Assembly: GCF_019711195.1 (NCBI RefSeq)
Contig: NZ_CP081299.1
Coordinates: 6,544,501 to 6,608,500 of the forward strand
Origin: Dyadobacter sp. NIV53
GTDB lineage: Bacteria; Bacteroidota; Bacteroidia; Cytophagales; Spirosomataceae
Length of the DNA stretch: 64,000 nt
Reading direction: 5' to 3'
The position numbers and the translations under genes are program-made. The notes beneath the pieces are model-generated. The model ran no database searches. It was not told the DNA's origin and saw only the letters and a program-made list of their open reading frames with translations. Below, piece after piece: positions 1 through 8,839 of this stretch. How positions within the stretch are numbered: the first letter of the stretch is position 1; every line of letters starts with the position of its first letter.

Positions 1-669
1 TTTATCTCTTGCGATCTCAGCAGTATAAATTCTGTAAGAATGGCTGTGGAGAAGATTAAAAGCAGATTCGTACGAATTGACGTGTTGATCAACAACGCAG
101 GTATGATAGTCCAGGACAAGCAATTTTCGGTGGATAATATTGAACTTACTTTTGCTACCAACCATATCGGTCCGTTTTTGTTAACAACCGGGCTTATTAA
201 TCTTTTGAAGGCCGGAGAACGGGGCAGGATTATTCACGTTTCTTCTGAGGCTCATTTTTTTGCATTTTTCGATTTGAACAAACTGGTAAATCCGCCTTCA
301 TATCAGGATCTCATTGTTTACGGCAGATCCAAACTAGCGAATATACTTTTCTCAAATGAACTGGCGGATCGTCTGAAACCATTCGGCATTACCTCCAATG
401 CATTACATCCGGGAACTGTTGCCAGTAACTTTGCAGGAAATGGAAATGGCGTTTCATCATTTTTCATGAAGTTGTTCCGCCCGTTTTTTAAATCCGTGGA
501 ACAGGGTGCTGCAACATCCATTTATCTGGCAACATCGCCCGAGGTTGAGGGAGTTTCCGGTAAGTACTTTACTGATTGCAAGTTGGGCAGGAGGTCCTCC
601 GCTTCCAGGAACCCGCAGTTAGGTAAGTCTTTATGGGAACTGAGTGAGAAGCTGGTGAACCAGGCCTGA
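1..669 (+). CDS. SDR family NAD(P)-dependent oxidoreductase, 5' end cut by window
   Basis: Short-chain dehydrogenase/reductase of the retinol-dehydrogenase-like type. The frame is open from base 1 and reads CDLSS..V before the first Met at base 40. This is the strand that normally precedes NNAG in this family, so that Met is internal and the true start lies outside the window. Seen: NNAG soon after the Met, a catalytic Y-x3-K (YGRSK), and HPGTV after it. The glycine-rich nucleotide-binding end is missing because of the window edge. Substrate cannot be predicted. Another cut SDR lies at the opposite edge, and several more lie between. Confidence 0.88.
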   Translation, partial: FISCDLSSINSVRMAVEKIKSRFVRIDVLINNAGMIVQDKQFSVDNIELTFATNHIGPFLLTTGLINLLKAGERGRIIHVSSEAHFFAFFDLNKLVNPPSYQDLIVYGRSKLANILFSNELADRLKPFGITSNALHPGTVASNFAGNGNGVSSFFMKLFRPFFKSVEQGAATSIYLATSPEVEGVSGKYFTDCKLGRRSSASRNPQLGKSLWELSEKLVNQA

Positions 670-818
670 ATAATTCTGGCCGAAGAAGTTCGAAGGATAA
701 CTTTTATTATTCCGGCAACTTTACAAATATTTTAAGTGATCAAAAAGACGGTTTTTATATCCGCGCCTGACGATGGCAGCCCCCTTATAAATGCCACTTT
801 ATCTTTTAACGACATATT

Positions 819-1232
819 TCAGGCGATCTGATGCTGAGGGAGAAATGGCGTAAGGTATTCGTCAATTTCCGTATGGATCGCATTGTTGAAGATGTTGGTT
901 GCGATCATAATTCCTGCAAAAGCAGTAAATACATCAATTTCTTCATCAGAATATCTTTCGCCGATCGGTCTGTAAATGTCTTCATGTACAAAACCTTTGT
1001 TTTGGGCAATCGCTGCGCCAAAAGAAAGCAGCTCCTTTTCAGATTCTGACAGGATCAGATCTTCCGGTTGTTCTCCAGACTCAATAATTGCTTTTCTGAA
1101 ATAGGTGCTGCATAACGGGCAGTCTGCTGCTTCCGACACCGACCATGCGAAAAGTGTAGCAAGCCTGGCCCCAACCAGCCGTTCTACTTCTCGAAACATC
1201 GGATACCATCGCATAAAATACTTTGAAAGCAA
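819..1232 (-). CDS. carboxymuconolactone decarboxylase/AhpD-like protein, 5' end probably frameshifted
   Basis: AhpD-like fold protein, probably a small peroxidase/decarboxylase-type enzyme. The core SEAADCPLCSTYF has the redox C-x2-C typical of this superfamily. The frame opens with TTG at 1232 (ATG available at 1214), and the first residues do not look like the family. In the neighbouring frame an ATG at 1260 gives MKATLGYSPVAFKVFY, a very plausible AhpD-like N-terminus (GxSPxAF) ending just where RWYPMFREVE begins in this frame. I infer a one-base frame change near 1208-1216. Convergent with the SDR before it. Other possibility: a short version starting at 1214. Confidence 0.6.
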   Translation of the reverse strand: MLSKYFMRWYPMFREVERLVGARLATLFAWSVSEAADCPLCSTYFRKAIIESGEQPEDLILSESEKELLSFGAAIAQNKGFVHEDIYRPIGERYSDEEIDVFTAFAGIMIATNIFNNAIHTEIDEYLTPFLPQHQIA

Positions 1233-1260
1233 CCGGGGAGTAGCCCAACGTAGCTTTCAT

Positions 1261-1817
1261 ATTCGTAATCTTGCTGTTGTAAAAGGTCTATGGATTTTAT
1301 CATATATTTGAATTTGCCATTATACCACAACTGAGTTTAGCCCATTGCCTGAGTTACTAATTCTAGCCGTTTAGTAGTCGGTATTTTAGCTTTTGTCAGA
1401 TCAATTTTGAAATCGCCTAAAAAAAAGCTAAAAATATTTGGTAAAACAAAAGCGTTTACTTTACTTTGTCTATCTAGTTAATAGACTAATAAAAACTAGC
1501 GACGATCCACCCGAAGCTGAGTATGATCCAAATCTCATTTGCATATGAATTCGATCCATTTACTTTACTCAAAATCATTCCTTCGGTTGGAAACTTATGT
1601 GACTTTCACACTTGCTCAGCAACCTTGTTGTAGTTGTTGAACCTTTCCTGATTTAGATCTTAAGATCCATCCTGATTTTCCCTAAGACAGTAAAAAAATC
1701 CGGCAACCGGCATTTCGGTGGTAATTAATTTCTGTTGCCCGGACAACTGTCCCGGGATAAGTGCTTATGGCCTCATCCCAACTCCATATCATTTTATACA
1801 ACAAAAAATGTTTCGAC
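1261..1817. other. intergenic region without a supported gene
   Basis: About 550 bases with no convincing coding frame. It is AT-rich in the middle (1370-1500). The stretch 1523-1556 is a weak match to the core of the interspersed repeat described at 3861, 26360, 50222 and 56430. The last 100 bases carry GC-rich inverted words (CCGGCAACCGG, CCCGGACAACTGTCCCGGG) directly upstream of the desaturase gene. Confidence 0.5.
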
Positions 1818-2648
1818 ATGAGATTCACTGACAGTTTTATATATTACGAAATACTTACACTTTTCTTCGTTATCAGCGCCGCGGAGTTTTTAACCGGATT
1901 ATACAAAAGCGATAAATGGTCTAAAAATGAATGGTATATCAATTTCGCCGGGCTTTTTCTGTCCAGTACCATTACCAGGCCAGTCAGCTTTCTGTTATCG
2001 GCTTATGTTCTTAACTACTTCTTTCCCCAATATTATAATGCCTTCGAAAGCGTACCCCTTTGGGCAGGTATCCTAATCACCTGTTTGCTGGAAGATTTTA
2101 CACAATATTGGTGGCACAGGGCCGCGCACACTTACACCTGGCTTTGGAAAGCACACCGGGTACATCATACCGCTCCTGAAATGAGCGTATTTCTCACAGG
2201 CAGGAATTCTTGGATATATCTGCTCCTATTTCCATCACGTATAGTGTCTACCGCTTTGATCTTTTTAGGTTTCGGACAAGCGTTCCTGATCGGATATTTT
2301 TTCAAGGCACTCATTGGAATTTCAGCGCATTCCAGTGTGAAATGGGATAAACCTTTGTATAAAATCAAATGGCTGCATCCGGTGATGTGGGTGGTTGAAC
2401 GGACAATTTCTACACCTGCCACGCATCATGCACACCACGCTGCAACGGACGCTGACGGCATTGGAGTGATCAATGGTAATTATGGAAACATGTTCTTTTT
2501 CTGGGATATGATTTTTGGCACGGCGAAGATCACCAGGGAATTTTCAGAACACATTGGCCTGGAAGATTACCATGAAGAACCTTGGTATGTCCAGTTGGGT
2601 TATCCGCTATTTAAATCGAAAGACGAACGCAGCGAGCTTTCCCAATAA
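1818..2648 (+). CDS. sterol desaturase/fatty acid hydroxylase family membrane protein
   Basis: Membrane-bound di-iron hydroxylase of the fatty-acid-hydroxylase/sterol-desaturase superfamily, expected to hydroxylate or desaturate a lipid in the inner membrane. The histidine clusters that bind the two irons are visible: HRAAH (HxxxH), HRVHH (HxxHH) and a late HHAHH, between several hydrophobic spans. The frame is open from a GTG at 1761, but the ATG at 1818 (MRFTDSFIYYEIL) gives the normal short cytosolic lead before the first membrane segment, so it is preferred. Stands alone, followed by a separate exported-protein gene 34 bases on. Substrate unknown. Confidence 0.88.
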   Translation: MRFTDSFIYYEILTLFFVISAAEFLTGLYKSDKWSKNEWYINFAGLFLSSTITRPVSFLLSAYVLNYFFPQYYNAFESVPLWAGILITCLLEDFTQYWWHRAAHTYTWLWKAHRVHHTAPEMSVFLTGRNSWIYLLLFPSRIVSTALIFLGFGQAFLIGYFFKALIGISAHSSVKWDKPLYKIKWLHPVMWVVERTISTPATHHAHHAATDADGIGVINGNYGNMFFFWDMIFGTAKITREFSEHIGLEDYHEEPWYVQLGYPLFKSKDERSELSQ

Positions 2649-2682
2649 CCTGAAAATGCGAAACTATTAAACCGCACAGCTG

Positions 2683-3333
2683 ATGAATATATTGGACAAA
2701 GTATTGATTGTAATGTTTTTGATTTTTCCAATGACCGGAATTTCGCAGGCTATAGTATTTTATGATGTCATGGTAGGAGGGCGAACGGTTGGTTCGGTTA
2801 AGGTTTTGCACTTTTTGCCTGGGCAGGAAGCCGGTAAACGGAGGATTGAAGCCGAATTTAGTATTCCGTTTTATTCAGGAAGTTTTTTTAGTGAAAACCA
2901 GTTTACAAATGGAATTTTAAAAAATTCTGTAACGGAACACCGCGTAAACGGAAAGAAAAAAGAACAGACACGAACGCTCGAAAACGCCCGGCATCAGTAC
3001 CAGATTGATTTTTTTGAAACAAATGCTGAAATCAGGAAAACAAAGGATATCAGGTTTTGCATAAACAGTACACTCACAAATCTTTATTATGAGGAGCCCG
3101 TCAATATTTGTTCGGTATATTCTGAAAGGTATGGGCAGATGTGTACGGTAAAAAAGTCAGGCGAAAACAGTTATACAGTAACGCTGCCAAACGGAAAACA
3201 AAGCGTTTATTCTTACAGTGACGGCCAATGCAAAGAAGTGCATGCGGAGCTGGCAGGTTTTAAACTGCGTATTATAAAAAGGAACATCAGCCTGGTAAAA
3301 AACAATTACGATAAAAACAAAATACGATTATGA
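2683..3333 (+). CDS. DUF6134-like exported protein
   Basis: Predicted exported protein of 216 residues with an N-terminal signal peptide (hydrophobic MNILDKVLIVMFLIFPMTGISQA). The C-terminal half has the pattern YYEEPVNICSVYSERYG..C..K...Y.V.LPNGK.S.YSYSDGQCKEV, which I associate with the DUF6134 family of Bacteroidota, whose function is not known. Three cysteines lie in this conserved half. Its stop overlaps the start of the next gene (ATGA at 3330), so the two are probably translated together. Confidence 0.65.
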   Translation: MNILDKVLIVMFLIFPMTGISQAIVFYDVMVGGRTVGSVKVLHFLPGQEAGKRRIEAEFSIPFYSGSFFSENQFTNGILKNSVTEHRVNGKKKEQTRTLENARHQYQIDFFETNAEIRKTKDIRFCINSTLTNLYYEEPVNICSVYSERYGQMCTVKKSGENSYTVTLPNGKQSVYSYSDGQCKEVHAELAGFKLRIIKRNISLVKNNYDKNKIRL

Positions 3334-3722
3334 TTCACGAAAAAATATTCAGACATGCGGTTGGCAGGTTGGCCAAAATTATCGTGAAAGGAGAGAAGGC
3401 CAGATTCAGTAATGATATTATTCTGGAACTGGAATTTCTTGTTAAAGATACACAGGACCTTAATTTTCACGCACCTATTGGTATAAATCATCCTCAATAC
3501 TGGAAACTAAAAAAGTATACAGCTGAGCGCGCCCAATATTTGCAACTGGAATACAGCGGGATTTCCAGAAAAGAATTACTGGAAACGGTGAAAGAATTTA
3601 AATTGTTACTTGGCTCCGGATTTAATTTCCGGTACAAAGTTCCTATTACTGAACGCATAAAATCGCTAAAAGGGATCAGAGTAAGCGCAACAAACAGAAA
3701 AATGCTACATTCACTTAATTAA
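3330..3722 (+). CDS. hypothetical protein, coupled to the DUF6134-like gene
   Basis: Basic 130-residue protein with no signal peptide or membrane span and no family I recognise. It is rich in Lys/Arg and predicted mostly helical (AERAQYLQLEY, KELLETVKEFKLLLG). The start is supported by the 4-base ATGA overlap with the upstream stop, a usual sign of translational coupling. The only functional hint is the partner: an exported protein of unknown role. Confidence 0.6.
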   Translation: MIHEKIFRHAVGRLAKIIVKGEKARFSNDIILELEFLVKDTQDLNFHAPIGINHPQYWKLKKYTAERAQYLQLEYSGISRKELLETVKEFKLLLGSGFNFRYKVPITERIKSLKGIRVSATNRKMLHSLN

Positions 3723-3860
3723 GGCAGATGATTTATGCCGCACCCGTATGTATCCATTGGGTTAATCAACAACCACGGCGTGCTATAGGTACACGACAAC
3801 TGTTATCAAGCAGCTCCGGTTCAATCCTTTTTTTTATCATTGATTAACTTGTTCCAATTA

Positions 3861-4019
3861 CTTATCACGAATTATACTGGAAGACAGTATTGCTATCGGC
3901 CGTCGGCATTTGGCTATCAAATTGATGCATGGAAGGAGATTTTGGGTGATTGCCGACTGGCCGATAGCCGACTGCCGACTGCCGATTGCCGGTAGCAATA
4001 CAACAGAATTCGTGATAAG
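3861..4019. repeat. interspersed palindromic repeat, copy A (longest)
   Basis: Element flanked by outer inverted ends CTTATCACGAATT and AATTCGTGATAAG, with inner inverted arms TATTGCTATCGGC and GCCGGTAGCAATA. The core reads GGCTATCAAATTGATGCATG followed by GAAGGAGATTTTGGGTG. GCCGACTGCCGACTGCCGA, a short tandem run, lies near the right arm. Copies with the same core, in the opposite orientation, are at 26360, 50222 and 56430, all between genes. Confidence 0.75.
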
Positions 4020-4032
4020 GCCTATTAATACC

Positions 4033-4070
4033 AAAAAAAATCTCCGTTATGAGAAGCCCATAACGGAGAC
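4033..4070 (-). terminator. intrinsic terminator of the DUF4397 transcript
   Basis: Perfect 10-bp stem TCTCCGTTAT/ATAACGGAGA with a 9-base loop, followed on the minus strand by eight T. It lies 23 bases past the stop of the DUF4397 gene. Confidence 0.93.
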
Positions 4071-4092
4071 GGATACTTAAGTCACCTATTAC

Positions 4093-4887
4093 CTATTTTA
4101 CCGGATGTTCAATTAGTTTAACACCGAAAGCAGGAGTGCCATTAAGAAGCCCATTGGTAAAAACTGTGTAAATCTTACCTGCTTCCAGCGTTACTGTGGA
4201 AGTAGTGCCGGTAGTGTTGCCGCTGGATGCATTGGTAAAATTGAGCTGATAATTTCCCGGATCAACGCTCTGGAATGGCCCTAACGACCATGCACTTAAT
4301 GCCTCACCAGAAAGAGCAGAATTGGCTGCCCTGCCGTATTCGACATTCGAAAAAAGCGGCGTTTGGTTGTTCAGTACGTTAATCGTTCCGAGTCCGGGAG
4401 AAAGATTTACGAAACGGAGTTTTGCCTTTCCTGTATCCGGCGCTTTCAGGTCATCATAAAACAAAATCAGTGAATCGGCTTTATTGTTACTTGTTCTGGC
4501 AGCAACAACCGTATGATAAAATGTGGCAATGGGGCCATTGGGACGGCCGGTAGCTGAAAAAGTGGCGCTGTTACCAAACTGATACGAAGCTTTGTAACTT
4601 GTATTGGTGCCTTCTGTAATATTGATCTGAACATTGCCGAATACGGTAGGATAATATTCCGATGCGTTATTGACAGCAATCGGAGCCGGCGTTATTTTGT
4701 CGGTGAAAGTCCAGAAGCTGAGTGGTGCATTTATTGCCCTTGCATTGACAAAACTGATGTATGCGCTCAGTGGCGGCCGGTTTGAAGCGTCTACATCCAG
4801 ATAGCCGGTATCTTCGCAGCTTGTTAGTCCGCCGGTAATTGCAGCCAGCGCCAGTACTGAATTTATAGAAGAAAATAGTAATTTCAT
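4093..4887 (-). CDS. DUF4397 domain-containing lipoprotein
   Basis: 264-residue exported protein with a lipoprotein signal: hydrophobic stretch ending LTSC (Cys at about residue 24). The body matches DUF4397, a beta-rich extracellular domain: the typical AYISFVNARA opening, KLRFVNLSPG repeated in mid-protein, and YTVFTNGLL near the end. Function unknown. The gene sits 27 bases downstream of the TonB-dependent receptor gene on the same strand and shares its terminator, so it is probably the co-transcribed surface or periplasmic partner of that receptor, in the way SusD-type lipoproteins accompany SusC, though it is not a SusD. Confidence 0.87.
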   Translation of the reverse strand: MKLLFSSINSVLALAAITGGLTSCEDTGYLDVDASNRPPLSAYISFVNARAINAPLSFWTFTDKITPAPIAVNNASEYYPTVFGNVQINITEGTNTSYKASYQFGNSATFSATGRPNGPIATFYHTVVAARTSNNKADSLILFYDDLKAPDTGKAKLRFVNLSPGLGTINVLNNQTPLFSNVEYGRAANSALSGEALSAWSLGPFQSVDPGNYQLNFTNASSGNTTGTTSTVTLEAGKIYTVFTNGLLNGTPAFGVKLIEHPVK

Positions 4888-4914
4888 ATTGTTCAGTTTT
4901 ATTATTTCTAAGAA

Positions 4915-7668
4915 TTATAGTCTCGCTGTGATACGTACAAAAGGCTGAATTCCGGCACTTCCATTCTGTATACCAATGATGGAAGGATTGTTCAATGCAG
5001 ATAATTTTTTGTCCGAATAATCACCAAGCTGGTTAAATGCATTGTTTACACCGATTACGCCCTGTAGTGATTTGGTAAAGGAATAAGCGACTGATGCGTC
5101 CACTACCCAGATCGGGCTTAGCTTCTGGAAGAAATAATCCGGTTTGGGAAAAGTTGCATTGAGGGCAGAAGCGGTAGTTACCGATCCGAAATAAATGCCG
5201 CGAACCATGTAAGTAAGCTTACCGACTTTAAAACTTCCCTGCAGATTGACTTTCCTGCCGGGAATATTCGAGGTTACCCGTGCTTTTTCGCCATCGTTGA
5301 AAATAATATAACGGTAAGCTTCGAGTCCCTTTGGCGTATTGACGCTTGTTACGTCATTCTTTACAAAATTAGCACCAAATAACAAGGTCAATGCGCCTTT
5401 TCGGAAAGGTGTACGGTAACTTCCTGTAACTTCCAATCCTTTGGTACGCGTACTGAATGAATTGTAAAAAAACTTGGCCTGCGTTGTTCCGGTTTGTACA
5501 AACAGGCTCCTCACTTCCAATGGAAGATTTACATCCGTGGCCGAAAAGTTCCCTGTATTTCCAACCCTGTTGTTAACGTCAACCAGATAAGCATCCGCAG
5601 TAAATTCAAAATTCCTGAATGGCTGGGAAGTGATACCCAAAGTATAGCCTTTTGATTTTTCTGGTGTCAAAGTCGGAATTCCAAGGGCACGGGTTGCCGC
5701 ACTTTGATTAGAGGCAGTCACCTGGTCGATAGCGCGTCCCTGCTGAAAACTTGTGGAGGTTTCAGTGTAATAATACTGGGCCAGATCCGGCGCCCGGAAA
5801 CCGGTGTTGTGCGATCCACGAATGCCCAGCCAGTCAGCTATACTGTATTTGGAGGCTATTTTATAAGTCGTTACATTACCAAGGCCCGAAAAGTTTTCCA
5901 AACGCAAAGCTCCTGATACCAGCCATTTCTGCGTAATATTCGCTTCCACATCAGCATAACCTGCCAGTATCGAACGGTTCACATTTACCGCGTTTTCCGG
6001 ACGGAAACCGGCATGGATCTGTGAGCCGGGCGACAAACCGTTCAGCCCTATCTGCCCTTCCTTTGTAGTGTAAACGATGCCGGTCCCGGTTGTGTCCAAT
6101 CCATAAACTGTTCTCAAATCGGCCTTGGAATAAGACGCTTCTTCACCGGCAACGATCTGGTAAGATTCTACCCGGTACTGAGCTCCGAATGCAACGTTGA
6201 TACCTTTTAATGCTTTGTCAAAATATCTGCTGATATCAATACTTCCCGTGTTCTGGCTGGCATTGTAACTTCCTGCATCAAAAGTTGTTGGCGTTTTTAA
6301 TCCCAGACTGGCATTCAGCGAATTCGTAATAACGTTGCCAAAATTGTTCCTGCCATATACATTGGAAATGTCCACATCCCAATTCCGGATTTTACCTTTT
6401 ATGCCAATTGCGAGTGATTTATCAGATATAATATTTTCCATGGCTGGCAAAAAGCCGTCAGGATACAAAAACGCATTATTTCGTTCCGTCCAGCCGGGCA
6501 GGCGATAAACGGCAGTAAATTGCGAATTGCGATGGCTTATGCCTCCAAAAGCATATATTTCCGCATTCTGCCTGAGAGGAATCGCTGCATTGAAAAACAG
6601 GAGGGCATCCTTGGCTTTATTGGAACCTCCGCCTCGGCGGTCAAAATAATGCCGGTCAATACCACGGTCGCTCAATATTTTTTCATCAATTTCCTTTGTA
6701 TAGATAGCGTCATAATTTCTTGTATTGGCACCACCTCCATAAATCGGTCCAAGATATAATGCAGCATCGTCGTTTCCCGGCAACAGGGCGATCGCCTGTG
6801 TGGCAAATTCCGCAGTTGTGTTCAGATAACCACCTGTTTTACCAAGAGCAAAACCATAATTTGCATTCGTACGGGTAGTAGTACCGTCTCCCCGCCGCCT
6901 CGTACTGGCCGTTGAGCTCAATGTAAGCTCTTCAGTTGTTTTGTTCAAAACAATGTTGATCACACCGGCAATAGCATCAGACCCATATTGTGCTGCTGCT
7001 CCATCGCGAAGGATTTCTACACGCTGAATGGCAGCCGTTGGAATAGAGTTGAGATCATAACCTGTTGCCCCGTTTCCCAAACCACCCCAGTTGATATTGG
7101 AGCTTTTGTGACGGCGCTTGCCATTGACTAGTACAAGAAGCTGGTCGACGCCCAGGCCTCTTAACTGAGACAGGTTCAGTGCGGATCCTGCATCGCCCGC
7201 ATTGCTTCCATTTACGGAATGAAACGAAGGAGAGACATATTGAAGCAACTGCGTGATACTTACCTGCGGAGCAGATTCTAAAAGAGGTTTAAGGTCAATC
7301 ACATCGACCGGAACAGGTGAATCCAATTTGGTACGATTGGCGTTTCTGGAACCTACCACCTGCACTTCTCCAAGCGTATGGCTGGCGGGCTGAAGTACCA
7401 CATTATAACTGTTTTCAGCTGTGATCTTAATCTCCTGTGCTGCAAACCCAATAAAAGAAAAGACGAGCTGTTCGCCTTTTACAAGGTTCAGGCTAAACCG
7501 TCCCTCAGCGTCCGTAATTGTGCCCTGCCTGGTGTTTTTGATTGAAACGTTTACACCGGGAAGTGTACCTCCGTTTTCAGACTCAGTAACCGTTCCAGTT
7601 ATGGTTCGCTGCTGTGCAAAGGAGGCAACGGAAACGATCAGGAATAAAAGTAAAAAGTATTTTTTCAT
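4915..7668 (-). CDS. TonB-dependent receptor (CarboxypepD_reg + plug + barrel)
   Basis: Outer-membrane active transporter of 917 residues. The order is signal peptide (MKKYFLLLFLIVSVASFAQQ), a CarboxypepD_reg-like domain (about 22-100: ITGTVTESENGG.LPGVNVSIK), a plug domain (about 110-240, with QLRGLGVDQLLVLVNGKRR and RVEILRDGAAAQYGSDAIAGVINIV), then a long beta-barrel ending in the usual aromatic C-terminus (FVRITARL). It takes up a ligand using energy passed by TonB. The ligand cannot be read from the sequence. It is followed by a DUF4397 lipoprotein gene rather than a SusD gene, which argues against a classical glycan-uptake pair. Length is usual for the family. Confidence 0.95.
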   Translation of the reverse strand: MKKYFLLLFLIVSVASFAQQRTITGTVTESENGGTLPGVNVSIKNTRQGTITDAEGRFSLNLVKGEQLVFSFIGFAAQEIKITAENSYNVVLQPASHTLGEVQVVGSRNANRTKLDSPVPVDVIDLKPLLESAPQVSITQLLQYVSPSFHSVNGSNAGDAGSALNLSQLRGLGVDQLLVLVNGKRRHKSSNINWGGLGNGATGYDLNSIPTAAIQRVEILRDGAAAQYGSDAIAGVINIVLNKTTEELTLSSTASTRRRGDGTTTRTNANYGFALGKTGGYLNTTAEFATQAIALLPGNDDAALYLGPIYGGGANTRNYDAIYTKEIDEKILSDRGIDRHYFDRRGGGSNKAKDALLFFNAAIPLRQNAEIYAFGGISHRNSQFTAVYRLPGWTERNNAFLYPDGFLPAMENIISDKSLAIGIKGKIRNWDVDISNVYGRNNFGNVITNSLNASLGLKTPTTFDAGSYNASQNTGSIDISRYFDKALKGINVAFGAQYRVESYQIVAGEEASYSKADLRTVYGLDTTGTGIVYTTKEGQIGLNGLSPGSQIHAGFRPENAVNVNRSILAGYADVEANITQKWLVSGALRLENFSGLGNVTTYKIASKYSIADWLGIRGSHNTGFRAPDLAQYYYTETSTSFQQGRAIDQVTASNQSAATRALGIPTLTPEKSKGYTLGITSQPFRNFEFTADAYLVDVNNRVGNTGNFSATDVNLPLEVRSLFVQTGTTQAKFFYNSFSTRTKGLEVTGSYRTPFRKGALTLLFGANFVKNDVTSVNTPKGLEAYRYIIFNDGEKARVTSNIPGRKVNLQGSFKVGKLTYMVRGIYFGSVTTASALNATFPKPDYFFQKLSPIWVVDASVAYSFTKSLQGVIGVNNAFNQLGDYSDKKLSALNNPSIIGIQNGSAGIQPFVRITARL

Positions 7669-7781
7669 TCAATAAAATGTTAAGAAGCTGTTGAGTGCTT
7701 CGGGTATACAGGTAATGGAAAGATCGTAACGTGAAATGATAAGAATCAAATAACTTATATCTATATACGTAATCTGTTTTT

Positions 7782-7913
7782 CGATTTGGTGACGACGGGA
7801 TTGTAAGTCTACATGTTCAGCAGGGCGGGGGAGCCTGCAGTTCCTACCCCTTTTGAGCCGTGTCCAAACATAATAAGGGTTACTTATTATTTACCCCGTC
7901 TGTCACCAAATCG
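7782..7913. repeat. long inverted repeat between TonB receptor and YceI genes
   Basis: Arms CGATTTGGTGACGACGGG (7782-7799) and CCCCGTCTGTCACCAAATCG (7894-7913) pair along their length except for a small internal bulge and an end G. The 94 bases between them hold GCAGG..CCTGC and AATAAGGGTTACTTATT, both able to fold locally. It could be a mobile miniature element or the leader of the receptor transcript. Confidence 0.65.
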
Positions 7914-7947
7914 GAAATTACAGCCGATGAGAAGAGTTCGGAATCTA

Positions 7948-8592
7948 TTATTTGCTTTTAGTGCTTGCTTTGGTAACTGACGATGATTGGGTAGCAACAA
8001 GCGAAACATCAAGATTGAAATTGTCGTCGATGGCTTTGTCGCCTATTGTAGAAAAAAAGCTTTTTGAATTATATTTAATATCATATTTGGTGCGGTCAAT
8101 TGCAATTTTTGCATTTGCTGTCAGGTTTTTTCCATTTGCCGTAATTTCAGCTGGAAAACTTACCTCATTGGTTATCCCTTTAATAGTCAGTTTTCCTTTT
8201 ACATTGTATTTATTGGCACCCGCAGCAGTCACCGATGTGATATCCAGTTTTGCCACCGGATATTTTGCAACTGAAAAGAAATCGTCATTCTTAAGGTGAC
8301 CTGTAAGTTTTGCATTGTACTCCGGATCTTTAATATCCGTGACAGTCAGATCATTAAGGTTTATTTCAAAGCTGCCGCCTTTTAATTTGCCCGCATCCAA
8401 CAGCAAAGTGCCGCTTTTAATGGGTGCAAGGCCTGTATGCTCGCCGGTTACTTTTTTTGCATTCCATACCAGTTTACTTTGCTTTGTATCAACGGTATAC
8501 GAGTTTTCCTTCACTATTTTACTGTAAGGGCCTGTAAATGAAACCAACGCAAAAGTTGTAAGGGAAATGGCAGATAAAAGAATCTTTTTCAT
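7948..8592 (-). CDS. YceI family exported protein
   Basis: YceI-like lipocalin-type beta-barrel protein of about 214 residues that probably carries an isoprenoid or other hydrophobic molecule in the periplasm. Seen: signal peptide MKKILLSAISLTTFALVSF, then YTVDTKQSKLVWNAKKVTGEHTG (family opening), LTGHLKNDDFFSVAKYPVAKLDITSV (hallmark HLKSxDFFxxxxxP-type segment) and VKGKLTIKGITNEVSFPAEI. The ATG at 8592 is chosen because it begins the signal peptide, although the frame is open further up to 8682. A terminator and a small riboswitch-linked ORF lie just upstream, so it needs its own promoter or read-through. Confidence 0.92.
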   Translation of the reverse strand: MKKILLSAISLTTFALVSFTGPYSKIVKENSYTVDTKQSKLVWNAKKVTGEHTGLAPIKSGTLLLDAGKLKGGSFEINLNDLTVTDIKDPEYNAKLTGHLKNDDFFSVAKYPVAKLDITSVTAAGANKYNVKGKLTIKGITNEVSFPAEITANGKNLTANAKIAIDRTKYDIKYNSKSFFSTIGDKAIDDNFNLDVSLVATQSSSVTKASTKSK

Positions 8593-8669
8593 GAGGTTGA
8601 ATGGATATTGAGATAATAATAAAATACTTAATCTAGTGATTATATAGAGTAATTTTTGATACGATTTAG

Positions 8670-8717
8670 GAAATAAAAACAATCTACCCCCAAACCGTAC
8701 TTACCAGAGCAGATTGT
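8670..8717 (-). terminator. intrinsic terminator after the riboswitch-linked small ORF
   Basis: On the minus strand ACAATCTGCTC pairs with GGGTAGATTGT (11 bp with two wobble pairs, loop about 16 bases) and is followed directly by TTTTTATTT. It starts 16 bases after the stop of the small ORF and lies about 80 bases before the YceI start. Confidence 0.8.
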
Positions 8718-8732
8718 TAAATTTTTAAGGAT

Positions 8733-8837
8733 TTAACTTCTCCACTTATCACCGGGACAACATTTGCCAGAGCCAGACTTTTGACAACTTGCAACTCCGT
8801 TAAAAACGGAACGGGATAAAACACATTTTTTTGACAT
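8733..8837 (-). CDS. 34-residue cysteine-rich micropeptide under SAM riboswitch
   Basis: Small ORF of 34 codons (ATG at 8837, TAA at 8733-8735). It begins MSKKC, contains SVFNGVASC and SGSGKCCPGDKW, and ends RS. It has four cysteines (positions 5, 18, 26, 27) and a net positive charge, with no signal peptide or membrane span. The ATG lies two bases past the 3' strand of the riboswitch P1 helix and an intrinsic terminator follows the stop, so the ORF is the only reading frame that fits inside this transcript. I do not recognise a family. Four Cys in so small a peptide suggest metal binding, disulfide formation or a sulfur-status role (inference). Confidence 0.62.
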   Translation of the reverse strand: MSKKCVLSRSVFNGVASCQKSGSGKCCPGDKWRS

Positions 8838-8839
8838 GA

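Larger units (their letters stand above)
3723..4092. other. intergenic region with repeat element and terminator
   Basis: No gene is seen. The stretch carries a 159-base copy of an interspersed palindromic element (3861-4019) and, at its right end, the intrinsic terminator of the minus-strand operon (4033-4070). The first 130 bases show nothing recognisable. Confidence 0.7.

Noticed and set aside
318..521. 67-codon minus-strand frame inside the first SDR gene
   Set aside because: Mirror of a well-supported gene, with no family pattern.
4467..4679. 70-codon frame inside the DUF4397 gene
   Set aside because: Same strand, other frame of a clear lipoprotein gene. Composition not protein-like.
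7952..8299. 115-codon plus-strand frame over the YceI gene
   Set aside because: Antisense shadow of a well-matched YceI protein.
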